Assembly: GCF_003864975.1 (NCBI RefSeq) | Contig: NZ_BHGL01000046.1 | Location: 310,001 to 374,000 of the forward strand | Source of the DNA: Sulfuriferula thiophila | Lineage (GTDB): Bacteria; Pseudomonadota; Gammaproteobacteria; Burkholderiales; Sulfuriferulaceae | Length of the DNA: 64,000 bases | Reading direction: 5' to 3' | Part shown: in pieces, positions 31,014-40,528 of the stretch | How positions within the stretch are numbered: position 1 is the stretch's first letter | How the letters are laid out: each line of letters begins with the position of its first letter | Notes under the pieces: model-generated | Told to the model about the DNA's origin: nothing | Seen by the model: only the letters and a program-made list of their open reading frames with translations | Databases searched by the model: none | Program-made: the position numbers and the translations under genes

Positions 31014-31910
31014 TTATACCAGCCAGGCCTGCTGTTTCATCCAGTGCTGGACCAGCCATTGCAATGCCGGGCCTTGGTGATGGCTCAACCACGCCATAAA
31101 AAACTGCGACTCCGGCTTGGGCTCGGCAACCGACTTGATCACCAGACGCCCGGCTGCAGCCTCCTTTAATGCAATTTGTCTGGGCAAATAACCCACCCCC
31201 AGCCCCAGCTGATGGGCGATCAGCTTTGCGGCCATGTTAGGTACTGTCAGCACATCCTGCCCGTTCAGCAGACCGGAAGTACGCGCGGGTAAATGCCGTG
31301 AGCTATCGGCAGCAGTCACTGCCCTGAACTGCATGATATCCGCGGCTTGCAAAGGTTCGGGATACGCAGCCAGAGGATGCTGCGGGGCAATCGCAAACAC
31401 AAATTCGACACGCCCCATGGGATGGGTGACATAGCCACCACCCGCAGGGCCTTCATTGGGTGCGCCGATCACCATATCTGCTCGCCCATTCACCAGCGCA
31501 TCCCAGCAGCCACCGTACACTTCGGTGATAATACGCAGCCGGGTACCAAAGGCCTGGGCATAAAACGCCTCAAGCGCGGTATACAGCACTTCCCAGGAAA
31601 TCAGATCGCTTACCGCAATCCGCAACTCTGTTTCGACACCCGCAGCCACGCGCTTTACCCGATTCTCGAGCTCCGTTGCCGCATGCAGCAGATGCCTGCC
31701 CTCGCGCAGCAATTCCACACCCGCTGGGGTCAGCACAGCGCGATGGCCGGAACGGTCAAACAACTGCACGGATAAGTCCTGCTCCAGCTTTTGCACATTA
31801 TAGGTCAATGCCGATGGCACGCGATGCAACGCTTCGGCTGCCGCCGCAAAGCTGCCATAACGCTCGATTGCATCGATTACCAGCAAATTATCCAGATTTA
31901 GTCGCATCAT
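31014..31910 (-). CDS. LysR-family transcriptional regulator
   Basis: A 298-residue regulator with an N-terminal winged helix-turn-helix (GSFAAAAEALHRVPSALTYNVQKLEQDL) and a periplasmic-binding-like effector domain (about 90-295). Two consecutive ATGs (31910 and 31907) follow a TTG; 31910 is chosen. The gene is divergent from the pirin-OYE pair with about 100 bases between, the usual layout when a LysR protein controls the opposite genes. Inducer unknown. Confidence 0.92.
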   Translation of the reverse strand: MMRLNLDNLLVIDAIERYGSFAAAAEALHRVPSALTYNVQKLEQDLSVQLFDRSGHRAVLTPAGVELLREGRHLLHAATELENRVKRVAAGVETELRIAVSDLISWEVLYTALEAFYAQAFGTRLRIITEVYGGCWDALVNGRADMVIGAPNEGPAGGGYVTHPMGRVEFVFAIAPQHPLAAYPEPLQAADIMQFRAVTAADSSRHLPARTSGLLNGQDVLTVPNMAAKLIAHQLGLGVGYLPRQIALKEAAAGRLVIKSVAEPKPESQFFMAWLSHHQGPALQWLVQHWMKQQAWLV

Positions 31911-32011
31911 CAATTTTTTTGAACAAGTCTTGCGGAATTATTCGCTATCAATCGACTGACTTCAAGCCTATTCTGCTACATCGCCGTTCAGCTCTCACCA
32001 TGGAGACTAAA

Positions 32012-32722
32012 ATGATCCAGCTTAACAAAGGTACAGATCGCGGCCATGCCGACCACGGCTGGCTGGAATCGTGGCACAGTTTTTCCTTCGCCGACTACTA
32101 TGACCCGAAAAAAATGGGCGTAGCCAGTCTGCGCGTGATTAATGACGACCGTATCGCAGCACAAGGCGGCTTCCCTACCCACCCCCACCGCGACATGGAG
32201 ATCGTCACCTATGTATTGTCCGGTGCTTTAGCGCACCGCGACAGCATGGGCAATGGCTCCATCATCCAGGCTGGCGATGTGCAAAAAATGAGCGCAGGTA
32301 CCGGCATACGTCACAGCGAGTTCAATCCGTCGCAGGATACACCCGTCCATCTGTTGCAAATCTGGATACAGCCGAATCAGAGCGGCATCACCCCGAGCTA
32401 TGCGCAAAAGAGCTATACCCGGCAGGATAAAAAAGGCCGCCTGTGCCTGATCGCCTCACCGGATGCTGACGGCGACACCATCTTGTTACAACAGGACGCC
32501 AGGCTTTATGCCGCCATACTCACTGCAGAGGATCGCATTGAACACCCGCTGCCAGCAAACCGCATTATCTATCTGCATGTCGCGACTGGCGAGCTAACCG
32601 CCAATCAGCTGACGTTAACCGCGGGTGACGCCATCATCCTGCAGGATGAGGCCATGCTGACGCTCAGCACGCCATCCGAGGCGGAAATACTGCTGTTTGA
32701 ACTTAACCCACGCATCAGCTAG
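32012..32722 (+). CDS. Pirin-family cupin protein
   Basis: A 236-residue bicupin. The metal ligands of the first cupin are visible: His residues in HPHRDMEIV, and His and Glu in SAGTGIRHSEFN. The start is the ATG at 32012, with GGAG six bases upstream; an ATG 12 bases earlier is possible. Some bacterial pirins act as quercetin dioxygenases or metabolic regulators. It is 51 bases ahead of the Old Yellow Enzyme gene and likely co-transcribed with it, possibly in electrophile or quinone detoxification (inference). Confidence 0.92.
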   Translation: MIQLNKGTDRGHADHGWLESWHSFSFADYYDPKKMGVASLRVINDDRIAAQGGFPTHPHRDMEIVTYVLSGALAHRDSMGNGSIIQAGDVQKMSAGTGIRHSEFNPSQDTPVHLLQIWIQPNQSGITPSYAQKSYTRQDKKGRLCLIASPDADGDTILLQQDARLYAAILTAEDRIEHPLPANRIIYLHVATGELTANQLTLTAGDAIILQDEAMLTLSTPSEAEILLFELNPRIS

Positions 32723-32773
32723 GCCGCAGCAATCACTTATTTTTATCCGATTTATTCACCACAGGACCACATT

Positions 32774-33838
32774 ATGCAACCAGATCTTTTTACCCCGATT
32801 CGACTTGGACGTTACAGCCTTAAAAATCGCCTGGTCATGGCACCATTAACCCGCAACCGAGCCGGCGCAGGCAATGTGCCACAAGCCATGAATGTGGAAT
32901 ACTATCGCCAGCGCGCTTCGGCTGGATTAATCATCAGTGAGGGTGCACAAATCACACCAACTGCTGTCGGTTATCTCGGCACACCGGGTATCCATAGTGC
33001 CGAACAAATTGCTGGCTGGAAAAATGTGACCGACGCAGTCCACAGTCGCGACGGCCGCATTTTTCTTCAGTTATGGCACTGTGGTCGCGTATCGCACCCC
33101 GCATTGTTACCCAATGGCATGCTCCCGGCAGCCCCCTCCGCCATCCGTCCGGAAGGTCACGCCCACACCATGGAAGGCCCGCAGGATTTTGTCACGCCAC
33201 ACGAGCTGACAACCGACGAAATTGCAGAGATAGTCAATGACTTCCGCACCGCTGCAAAAAATGCGCTGGCGGCGGGTTTTGATGGTGTAGAAATACACGC
33301 AGCGAACGGCTATCTTATTGATCAGTTCATCCGTGACGGCTCCAATCAACGTACTGACGAATACGGTGGCTCACTCAAAAACCGCAGCCGCCTGCTGATG
33401 GAAATCACGGCTGTGGTAACCGAAGTATGGGGTTCTGACCGAGTTGGCGTCCGCCTCTCCCCGGTCAACCCGTTCAACGACATGCGTGACAGCAATCCGC
33501 AGCAAACTTTTGATTTTGTTGCCAACGCCCTCAACCCGTTTAACCTGGCTTATCTGCATGTCACCGAATGGGGTTGCACTGACCCTGCCGACTTTGATTT
33601 CCATCAATTACGCGCCGCCTTCAATGGCACATACATGACCAATGGCGGCTATGATAAAGCCAGTGCCGATGCCGCTATCGCATCAGGCGCAACCGATCTG
33701 GTAGCATTCGGCAAACTATTCATTGCCAATCCTGATCTACCGGAACGCTTTGCCGCTGATGCCCCGCTCAACACGCCGGACGTCAACACGTTTTATGGCG
33801 GCAATGAAGTTGGTTATATTGACTACCCGTCACTCTGA
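32774..33838 (+). CDS. Old Yellow Enzyme-family alkene reductase (NemA-like)
   Basis: A 354-residue FMN-dependent TIM-barrel protein reducing activated C=C bonds such as N-ethylmaleimide or enones. Motifs are MAPLTRNRA (FMN-binding Thr), LQLWHCGRVSHP, the catalytic pocket in EIHAANGYLIDQF and the following GSNQRTDEYGGSLKNR. Length is normal. It is regulated, by inference, by the divergent LysR protein. A hairpin follows the stop. Confidence 0.94.
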   Translation: MQPDLFTPIRLGRYSLKNRLVMAPLTRNRAGAGNVPQAMNVEYYRQRASAGLIISEGAQITPTAVGYLGTPGIHSAEQIAGWKNVTDAVHSRDGRIFLQLWHCGRVSHPALLPNGMLPAAPSAIRPEGHAHTMEGPQDFVTPHELTTDEIAEIVNDFRTAAKNALAAGFDGVEIHAANGYLIDQFIRDGSNQRTDEYGGSLKNRSRLLMEITAVVTEVWGSDRVGVRLSPVNPFNDMRDSNPQQTFDFVANALNPFNLAYLHVTEWGCTDPADFDFHQLRAAFNGTYMTNGGYDKASADAAIASGATDLVAFGKLFIANPDLPERFAADAPLNTPDVNTFYGGNEVGYIDYPSL

Positions 33839-33873
33839 AACAATAAGCTTTAATTGTAATTAGCTGTAGACAC

Positions 33874-33902
33874 ACGCATTTCCCGCTTGCCGGGAAATGC
33901 GT
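33874..33902 (+). terminator. Hairpin downstream of the alkene reductase gene
   Basis: ACGCATTTCCCG (33874-33885) and CGGGAAATGCGT (33891-33902) form a perfect 12-bp stem with a 5-base loop. A C-rich tract rather than T-run follows, so termination may be partial or factor-aided. Confidence 0.6.
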
Positions 33903-33991
33903 CGCCCCCCCTCCCCCACACCATCCAGCCTGGCCCATTTGTTGCTTAACTGTTGATTATTCAACATCTCAACACGTAAAGGACAATCAGC

Positions 33992-36562
33992 ATGCATACC
34001 CATTCCGCTCATCAGAACGATATATTTCTGCCCTATATGCGCGACGTTATCCGCAGCGAGCAATCGTTACGTGAACTCAACCTGATGTGGCGCATGATCG
34101 AATCGTCCGCAAAGATGAATTATCTGGCCGAAACCAAATCCATCCTGCAAACCATGGCTCAAACCCGCGCCGGTTTCGACCAACTGGAACAGGAACTAGT
34201 CTCCAGTCTGGTACACGAAAAAGTTGCCAATGTACTGATGGAAATCGGCACCAAAGCACACTATGTCATTGATATAGTAGTGCGAAATCTTTACGAACGT
34301 ACCGCAGACGTCGGTTTTCTGGCTACCGACCACGACCTGTGCGCATTTGTAGCCGGCATGAATAACGACCCTATTGCAATACGTTCACGCCTGCTTGCCT
34401 ACCGCAATAAATACACTGTCTATGATGAAATCATGCTGCTGGACAAAGACGGTAACTTATTGATTCAAATAAACGAACACTCGGAAGTTGAAGGCAGTAT
34501 CGACCCCCTGATCGAGCAGACACTTAATTCGGAAACTTACGTCGAGACATTCCGTGCTACCGATCTGCGTCCGTGCAAACAGAAATCACTGATTTATTCG
34601 CAGCGCATGCTGCATCCAGAAACCGGGGAAGTAGTCGGCATACTGTGCCTGTGCTTTGATTTTGAAAAGGAAATGCATGGCATTTTCGACTCACATCGCG
34701 ATCCGGACGAACGCTCCAACATGCTGTTACTCGATAGCGAAAATCGTGTCATCGCCAGCGCCGACACATTGTGGGTGCCACTCGGCGCAGTAGTGCCCGT
34801 CAACCGCAGTGGCAGCACCCGTTTAATGATGTTTGGCGGCCGAAAATATCTGGTACAAACCTTTATTGCCGAAGGATATCAAGGCTACATGGGCCCTCCC
34901 GGCTGGCAGGGGCAAGTTATGATTCCGGTCGAGGTTGCCTTTCTGGAAGACAGTGACAAAGCCTCCATAGCACTTGATCCCAACATTACAGAGGGCCTGC
35001 TCACCCACGCCCAGACCTTCTCACCCCCGCTTTATAAAATCATGCAGGCGGCCGAAACCATACAGCGCGTTGTCTGGAACGGACAAGTCATGACGGCAGG
35101 TCACAGCGACCATTTGCTGCAACTCAAATCCGTACTCGAACAAATCAGCGAAACGGGCACACGCAGCAACGAATTGTTTTCACAATCAATCAGCAACCTG
35201 TATGAAACCGTACTCGGTTCCAGCTTGCGCGACACCGAGTTCATGTCACATTTGCTGGTCGATTTGCTTGATCGCAACCTGTATGAACGCTCCAACGATT
35301 GCCGCTGGTGGGCGCTGACGCCTGCGCTGCGCCACACCCTTGCTGCAACTGACCGCTCCGACGCCATGCTCAAGGATATCACCGGCATTCTGGCCTACAT
35401 CAATAGCCTGTATACCGTGTACACCCGCATTTTTGTTTATGACAAAACCGGCCGCATCATCGCCAGCACCAATCTGGCACACAGCGGCGAAGACAACGAC
35501 GTAATTGGCACCAACATTGGGCACGACACCCTGCAATCCGTGCTCTCGCTTGCAACCGAACAGGATTATTACGTCACGCCGTTCGCTCCAACACCGCTAT
35601 ACAATAATTTACCAACCTACATTTACCATGCCGCCATTCGCCATCCAGAATCACATAACACCGTGGTTGGCGGCATCGGCATCGTCTTTGACGCAGCACC
35701 CGAATTTTCAGCCATGCTGCATGGCGGTCTGAATGGCAAGGCAGACACAACGGCATACTTCATCAACCGGGATGGCCTCATCATTGCCAGCACCGACCCA
35801 ACCCGCCCGGTCGGCACCCGCCTGGATATTGACAGTGATGTACAGCATCAGAGAAATGGCCGCAGCTCATCCAGCATCACCATACACGATGGTCATTATG
35901 CGAGCATGGGTTGCTCCGTTTCCAGCGGCTACCGCGAATTCAAAGTAAGTGATGGCTACAAGGAAGACGTCATTGCTGTGGTATTTGAATCGTTTGGAGA
36001 AATACGCGAACGTAATACTGCTATCAGCAAAGCCGCTGCCGTGCTTGAGCACGACGCCGTGGATATCGGTGGCAAACAGTTCGCAACCTGCTTTATTGAT
36101 GGCAATTTATTCGCCATCCCTGCTGAACAGGTGCTGGAAGCCTTGCCAGGTTCGGCTATACAGCCCATGTCCATGGGTAGCTTTGAAGGCCGTGTCGGCA
36201 TGCTCGCGATCGAACATGAGAGCGCAGCAAAACAATTTATCTGGGTATTCGACCTTGGGTATATGGTGCGAGGCAAATCGTCTGAACTTGCCCACAACAG
36301 TCAGGTCATCGTGGTGCAACACGAACAGCAGAACATCGGTTTGCTGGTAGATGAGCTACACGGCGTGCCTGAATTCAGCGCCGAATTCATCACTGACACG
36401 CCTTTCGGCAAGGATGAAAATGGCACCCTGATTCCGCAAGTCATCAAAGGCAATCATGGGAATTTATTGATACAGGTATTAGACATCGACTACATCTATC
36501 GCACCCTGAAAGCCGGCGAAATGCCGAGCATGCCAGAGCAGATGATGCAGGAAGCAGCATAA
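33992..36562 (+). CDS. Soluble tandem double-Cache protein with C-terminal CheW domain
   Basis: An 856-residue protein without signal peptide or membrane helix. Two homologous modules are visible: the first around NLYERTADVGFLATD (99-113), YDEIMLLDKDGNLL (144-157) and VIASADT (about 250); the second around NLYERSNDCRWWA (429-441), YTRIFVYDKTGRIIAST (about 480-496) and LIIASTDPTRPVG (about 590-602). Each looks like a double Cache sensor. Residues about 690-840 form a CheW-like domain (FAIPAEQVLEAL, VGMLAIEH and NIGLLVDELHGV). There is no methyl-accepting coiled-coil. It may sense a cytoplasmic small molecule and dock to CheA, but no other chemotaxis gene is nearby. AAGGA precedes the ATG. Confidence 0.82.
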   Translation: MHTHSAHQNDIFLPYMRDVIRSEQSLRELNLMWRMIESSAKMNYLAETKSILQTMAQTRAGFDQLEQELVSSLVHEKVANVLMEIGTKAHYVIDIVVRNLYERTADVGFLATDHDLCAFVAGMNNDPIAIRSRLLAYRNKYTVYDEIMLLDKDGNLLIQINEHSEVEGSIDPLIEQTLNSETYVETFRATDLRPCKQKSLIYSQRMLHPETGEVVGILCLCFDFEKEMHGIFDSHRDPDERSNMLLLDSENRVIASADTLWVPLGAVVPVNRSGSTRLMMFGGRKYLVQTFIAEGYQGYMGPPGWQGQVMIPVEVAFLEDSDKASIALDPNITEGLLTHAQTFSPPLYKIMQAAETIQRVVWNGQVMTAGHSDHLLQLKSVLEQISETGTRSNELFSQSISNLYETVLGSSLRDTEFMSHLLVDLLDRNLYERSNDCRWWALTPALRHTLAATDRSDAMLKDITGILAYINSLYTVYTRIFVYDKTGRIIASTNLAHSGEDNDVIGTNIGHDTLQSVLSLATEQDYYVTPFAPTPLYNNLPTYIYHAAIRHPESHNTVVGGIGIVFDAAPEFSAMLHGGLNGKADTTAYFINRDGLIIASTDPTRPVGTRLDIDSDVQHQRNGRSSSSITIHDGHYASMGCSVSSGYREFKVSDGYKEDVIAVVFESFGEIRERNTAISKAAAVLEHDAVDIGGKQFATCFIDGNLFAIPAEQVLEALPGSAIQPMSMGSFEGRVGMLAIEHESAAKQFIWVFDLGYMVRGKSSELAHNSQVIVVQHEQQNIGLLVDELHGVPEFSAEFITDTPFGKDENGTLIPQVIKGNHGNLLIQVLDIDYIYRTLKAGEMPSMPEQMMQEAA

Positions 36563-36570
36563 ACCGCCAG

Positions 36571-36598
36571 ACCTGGGGCATACGGCTCGGCCCCAGGT
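36571..36598. terminator. Bidirectional terminator
   Basis: ACCTGGGGC (36571-36579) and GCCCCAGGT (36590-36598) form a perfect 9-bp GC-rich stem with a 10-base loop. It lies in the 38-base gap between the convergent Cache-CheW and FHA genes. Confidence 0.65.
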
Positions 36599-36600
36599 TC

Positions 36601-37287
36601 TCACTTCATAAAAAATATCAGTTTTTTGTCTGCCACTTCAATTAAATCGTTTTCCTGCAACAAATGCGGCTGAGTGCCGATAGACCTGCCATTCAATCGG
36701 GTTGGCTGCTTTCCTTCCACATGCGTAACATAGTAGCCATGCGGGCGCCGGCTGATCATGGCAAGGTGCTGACCGGGCTGACCGAAGGTTTTTAACGGAC
36801 GACTGATCAACGTTTCCTTGCCGGCATATCTGTCCTTCACACCGCCCAATGGAAAATTGGCATTAACCGCTCTGGCTGAAGACAAGGCCGTAGCCAATTG
36901 TGGCTTCGCAACAGGCCCCGCACCTTCCGACAGCTCATCCACCTGCCACGGCGCTGATTCCAGCATCATGGTCTTATCAAAATCCATGTTCGATGTGGCG
37001 CGCTGATTGATGTATTTCAGCTGATATTCACCAATCTCGACGATGTCGTTATTTTGCAGTATGTGCTTGGTAACTTTGCTGCCGTTTACCTGCACACCAT
37101 TACCGCTGTTGGTATCTTCCAGCACCTGATCATTTCCTATGGTAATGATTGCTGCGTGGAATTTGCTTACATTCGGGTCGTCCAGAAAAATATCGTTATC
37201 TTCTTTGCGCCCAAGCACAAATCGGTCTTTGTCCAGAAAGTAATGCCCCTGAACCTCACCATTAACGCTAACCACTAATTTTGCCAT
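36601..37287 (-). CDS. FHA-domain protein (one full and one degenerate FHA)
   Basis: A 228-residue cytoplasmic protein. The N-terminal FHA domain (about 20-95) has LGRKEDNDI, a VSKFHAAI core with Ser/His phosphothreonine-binding residues, and DTNSGNGVQVNG. A second FHA-like fold covers 155-228 (ISRRPHGYYVTHV and PTRLNGRSIG). The linker holds DKTMMLESAP, a plausible kinase target Thr. FHA domains bind phosphothreonine, so this is the likely partner of the neighbouring kinase and phosphatase. It lies 13 bases after the PP2C gene in the same direction. Confidence 0.88.
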   Translation of the reverse strand: MAKLVVSVNGEVQGHYFLDKDRFVLGRKEDNDIFLDDPNVSKFHAAIITIGNDQVLEDTNSGNGVQVNGSKVTKHILQNNDIVEIGEYQLKYINQRATSNMDFDKTMMLESAPWQVDELSEGAGPVAKPQLATALSSARAVNANFPLGGVKDRYAGKETLISRPLKTFGQPGQHLAMISRRPHGYYVTHVEGKQPTRLNGRSIGTQPHLLQENDLIEVADKKLIFFMK

Positions 37288-37300
37288 GCCGATCCCGCCC

Positions 37301-38131
37301 TTAAAACTTGCTTAACCAACCGAACAGCCTGTCTTGCAGACTACGTTTCTGAATCACCGCATCACGCACCCTGGCAAGGATTACTGAAACATTATCATGC
37401 CCGCCATTATCATTCGCCATCTGTATCAACTGCGTAACCACCAGGGGCAGATTCGTCTGCAATTCACTCACCGCCAGTTCGATATCCGCATCATCCACCA
37501 TGTCATTCAAACCATCCGAACACAGCAGGTAAATATCACCCGGCACGACATCCGTCTCGATAACATCAACCTTGACCTCATTTTCAATTCCCAATGCGCG
37601 CGTCACCAGATTGCGATTATGCGAAAATTTGGCCTCGTCAGTAGAAATCATGCCCATTTCCACTTGTTCCTGAAGCAAGGAATGGTCGTGAGTCAGCAGT
37701 TCAAAAACGCCGTTACGCAAGCGATACAAACGCGAATCACCAACGTGTGCAATCGTTGCCCAGCCATCGTTAAAAAGCATAAGCACAACGGTTGTACCCA
37801 TGCCGTGATACTTGTCGTTGGCTTGAGCAGTCTGATAAATAACCCGGTTAACCTTCTCAATGGCAGATTTAACCACCTGGGATGAATCTGAAAGCTGGCT
37901 GAATTTGCGGACTGACTGTGCTTTGTCACCCTGCAGCCTCTGTTTCAGCAGCTCCGTAATCATATCAGTGGCCATGGCGCTGGCGACATCACCGGCTTTG
38001 TAGCCACCCATGCCATCAGCCAGTACCAGCAAACCAAAGTCGGAATCAGCAGCAATACTATCCTCATTGAAAGCACGGACTACACCAGCATCAGTTCCGC
38101 TGGCTATTTCCAGATGGGTATGCGAAGTCAT
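37301..38131 (-). CDS. PP2C-family serine/threonine phosphatase
   Basis: A 276-residue metal-dependent phosphatase with the motif set of Stp1/PppA: VRAFNEDSIA, LVLADGMGGYKAGD, AHVGDSRLYRLRNG, LLCSDGLNDMVDD and GGHDNVSVIL. All aspartates that bind the two metal ions are present. It should reverse phosphorylation by the kinase at 38431-39960, from which it is divergently transcribed. No membrane helix is seen. Confidence 0.93.
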   Translation of the reverse strand: MTSHTHLEIASGTDAGVVRAFNEDSIAADSDFGLLVLADGMGGYKAGDVASAMATDMITELLKQRLQGDKAQSVRKFSQLSDSSQVVKSAIEKVNRVIYQTAQANDKYHGMGTTVVLMLFNDGWATIAHVGDSRLYRLRNGVFELLTHDHSLLQEQVEMGMISTDEAKFSHNRNLVTRALGIENEVKVDVIETDVVPGDIYLLCSDGLNDMVDDADIELAVSELQTNLPLVVTQLIQMANDNGGHDNVSVILARVRDAVIQKRSLQDRLFGWLSKF

Positions 38132-38430
38132 GCGTTAATCATCCTTATCGTTATAATATTTTTATCCAGCGACATTAAAACAGCCTATTCCAACATGCTC
38201 TACGCCATTTTTCTGAATTCATTCTCTCACCGGGTCATGCTCAATAGCAAGACCGGCAGTATAGATATACCATCTGTTGATTACATCAGTGTGTACAGAC
38301 CGAATAAGCTGTTCCGGTATTGACAATACCCATCGAAAAAACTAATGTTACGTGCATCCATCAGGCACGAATTCTTTATGGAATTTACCTATTTCCATTT
38401 CCTATCCTTACTCAACAGTATTAACTTAAT

Positions 38431-39960
38431 GTGACTGAAAAATTAGGCCGATACGAAATCCTCTCCGAGCTTGGCCAAGGTGCCATGGGCATTGTCTATA
38501 AAGCCATTGATCCGCTCATAGAACGCACTGTTGCAATCAAAACCATCAAACTCGATTTATCCAAGGATGAACTCGCCAACTTCGAAGAGCGGTTCTATCG
38601 CGAAGCAAAATCAGCAGGCCGCCTTAATCATCCAAACATAGTTACCATCTATGACGTTGGCAAAACAGACAGCGCCGCCTATATGGCAATGGAGTTTCTG
38701 GAAGGCCAGCTGTTACGAGAAATTCTGGATGCGCACACGGCGTTGAGCATCGACAAGATAGTCGATATCGCCGCCCAGGTTGCGGATGGCCTAGCCTACG
38801 CCCATGCCAATAGTGTGGTTCATCGCGACATCAAACCAGCCAACATCATGCTGGTGCGCGACGGCGTCGCCAAGATAATGGATTTCGGGATTGCACAAAT
38901 GCCAACCGGCTCACGGACACTGGCAGGCACGGTAATGGGTTCGCCCAAATACATGGCTCCTGAACAGATCATCGGCAAACCGGTCGATGGTCGCGCCGAC
39001 ATATTTGCCTTGGGCGTCATGCTATATGAAATGCTGACAGGCGAGTCGCCATTCGATGGCGACAACATCAACACCATCATGTACCGCATTCTCAATGTAA
39101 CCCCGGTACCGCCTAAATCACTGGCACCACGCATCCCCGATGCATTCAACTACATCGTTACCAAGGCACTGGCCAAAGAACCCGAGGAGCGTTATCAAAA
39201 CGCTATGGAACTGGCAAATGACCTTAGGAACTACTCCGATTTAGCCATTCCGGAAGCCGAAGCTGCCGCGCTAAGCCACCACAAAACACTGGATCGCAGA
39301 TTATCGCCAAGATCCACCGTCGGCGATGAAACTGTTTTACTGACCAACCGATCTGTCGCCCCCGGGATTAAGGCAGATGCCATTCCTGCGCACAAAACGC
39401 AACCATTGGCTCCTGCAACCCACATTTCCGTATCCGTTTTTAACAAAAAAAATCTGGCCATTGCCGGAGCCATTGCTGTTCTGGCCGCTGCCGTAACACT
39501 GATATCCGGGAAATCAACTCATCAAAACAATATACCGCCAGCAACTGTAACGATACCTGTGATTAACACTAAACCTGCAGCAATCAAGCCCACGCCAATA
39601 CCTCATGCTGAAACCAGCACGGAGCTTATCGCAAATAAAACAGAAGTCACAACGACCGAACCCAAAACCGAACCTGCTCACGCAAGCAAAAAAACGAATC
39701 ACGCAGCAACAGTAACTGCACCATCCGTTTTGCCTGACAACAAGATAAAGGCCAGCACAACAATCAACTTTTCAGTTTCCCCGTGGGGAACCGTTTATGT
39801 AGATGGTAAAAAAATGGGCGTAACACCACCATTAAAAAAACTGACAGTTGCGGCTGGAAAGCATAAAATCGAGATCAGAAATTTGAACTTCACACCGTAT
39901 TCGGAAACGCTGGACCTGAAAGCCGAATCGACAAAGACCATTAAATACACCTTCAAATAA
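38431..39960 (+). CDS. Serine/threonine protein kinase with PEGA domain
   Basis: A 509-residue Hanks-type kinase starting at GTG. The kinase domain (about 7-270) has GQGAMGIVYK, catalytic VHRDIKPANIML, DFGIA and GSPKYMAPEQ. One membrane helix (about 345-362) follows, then a Pro/Thr-rich stretch and a C-terminal PEGA domain (about 435-505, WGTVYVDGKKMG) predicted in the periplasm. Together with the PP2C and FHA genes it forms a phosphosignalling unit. The same types of protein control type VI secretion in some bacteria (PpkA/PppA/Fha). Confidence 0.93.
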   Translation: MTEKLGRYEILSELGQGAMGIVYKAIDPLIERTVAIKTIKLDLSKDELANFEERFYREAKSAGRLNHPNIVTIYDVGKTDSAAYMAMEFLEGQLLREILDAHTALSIDKIVDIAAQVADGLAYAHANSVVHRDIKPANIMLVRDGVAKIMDFGIAQMPTGSRTLAGTVMGSPKYMAPEQIIGKPVDGRADIFALGVMLYEMLTGESPFDGDNINTIMYRILNVTPVPPKSLAPRIPDAFNYIVTKALAKEPEERYQNAMELANDLRNYSDLAIPEAEAAALSHHKTLDRRLSPRSTVGDETVLLTNRSVAPGIKADAIPAHKTQPLAPATHISVSVFNKKNLAIAGAIAVLAAAVTLISGKSTHQNNIPPATVTIPVINTKPAAIKPTPIPHAETSTELIANKTEVTTTEPKTEPAHASKKTNHAATVTAPSVLPDNKIKASTTINFSVSPWGTVYVDGKKMGVTPPLKKLTVAAGKHKIEIRNLNFTPYSETLDLKAESTKTIKYTFK

Positions 39961-39969
39961 AGGTTTGCT

Positions 39970-40383
39970 GTGCCTAAACGACTCATACTCACATTATTGA
40001 TTTCAACTGTTTTATTAACCGGATGCGCGTCCAGCACGATGCGGGATCTGGGGCTGGATAAACTTGCACCACGCAAAGCAGAGCAGGAATTATCTGCAGG
40101 CATCAAGAGTTATGAGAACGGCAACTATCAAAGCGCTGCAAAAACCATACAAAATGCATTAAATACCGGACTGACCTTCAACAGTGATCAGGTCACCGCG
40201 CATAAATATCTGGCTTTTATCAACTGCATATCCGAGCGCGAGAAGCAATGCAGAGAAGAGTTCAAAAAAGCATTGGCACTCGACCCTAATTTTGAATTAT
40301 CTACAACAGAAGCAGGGCATCCAAGCTGGGGCCCGGTTTACCGCAGCTTGAAAAACGAGCAGATGCCAGCGAAAAAGAAATAA
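39970..40383 (+). CDS. TssQ-like TPR lipoprotein
   Basis: A 137-residue lipoprotein starting at GTG with lipobox LLTGC (Cys19) and TPR-like helices (YENGNYQSAAKTIQNAL and KKALALDPNFELS). It resembles TssQ-family lipoproteins found beside type VI secretion or kinase genes. It starts nine bases after the kinase gene and is surely co-transcribed. The name is by resemblance; no T6SS core gene is present in the window. Confidence 0.72.
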   Translation: MPKRLILTLLISTVLLTGCASSTMRDLGLDKLAPRKAEQELSAGIKSYENGNYQSAAKTIQNALNTGLTFNSDQVTAHKYLAFINCISEREKQCREEFKKALALDPNFELSTTEAGHPSWGPVYRSLKNEQMPAKKK

Positions 40384-40470
40384 TGAACGCGCCTATAACA
40401 ACCATCAGAGTGACTATTCAGCACAAGCATGCTCGCACATCTAACGATTTTTACAGAAATAACACCAACA

Positions 40471-40497
40471 AAAAAGCCCGCTTTAGTGCGGGCTTAG
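40471..40497 (-). terminator. Rho-independent terminator for tRNA-Leu
   Basis: AGCCCGC and GCGGGCT arms with a short loop, followed in the minus direction by a run of T, lie about 32 bases beyond the 3' end of the tRNA. Confidence 0.75.
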
Positions 40498-40528
40498 AAG
40501 CTGTTCTTAATACAAACAGAAATATACT

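Noticed and set aside
38114-38323. 69-residue frame between the PP2C and kinase genes
   Set aside because: It starts inside the phosphatase gene and has no good ribosome site or recognised domain; the divergent promoters must lie here.
36601-40383. Type VI secretion locus
   Set aside because: Only control-type genes are present; no sheath, baseplate, ClpV or membrane-complex gene is seen in the window.
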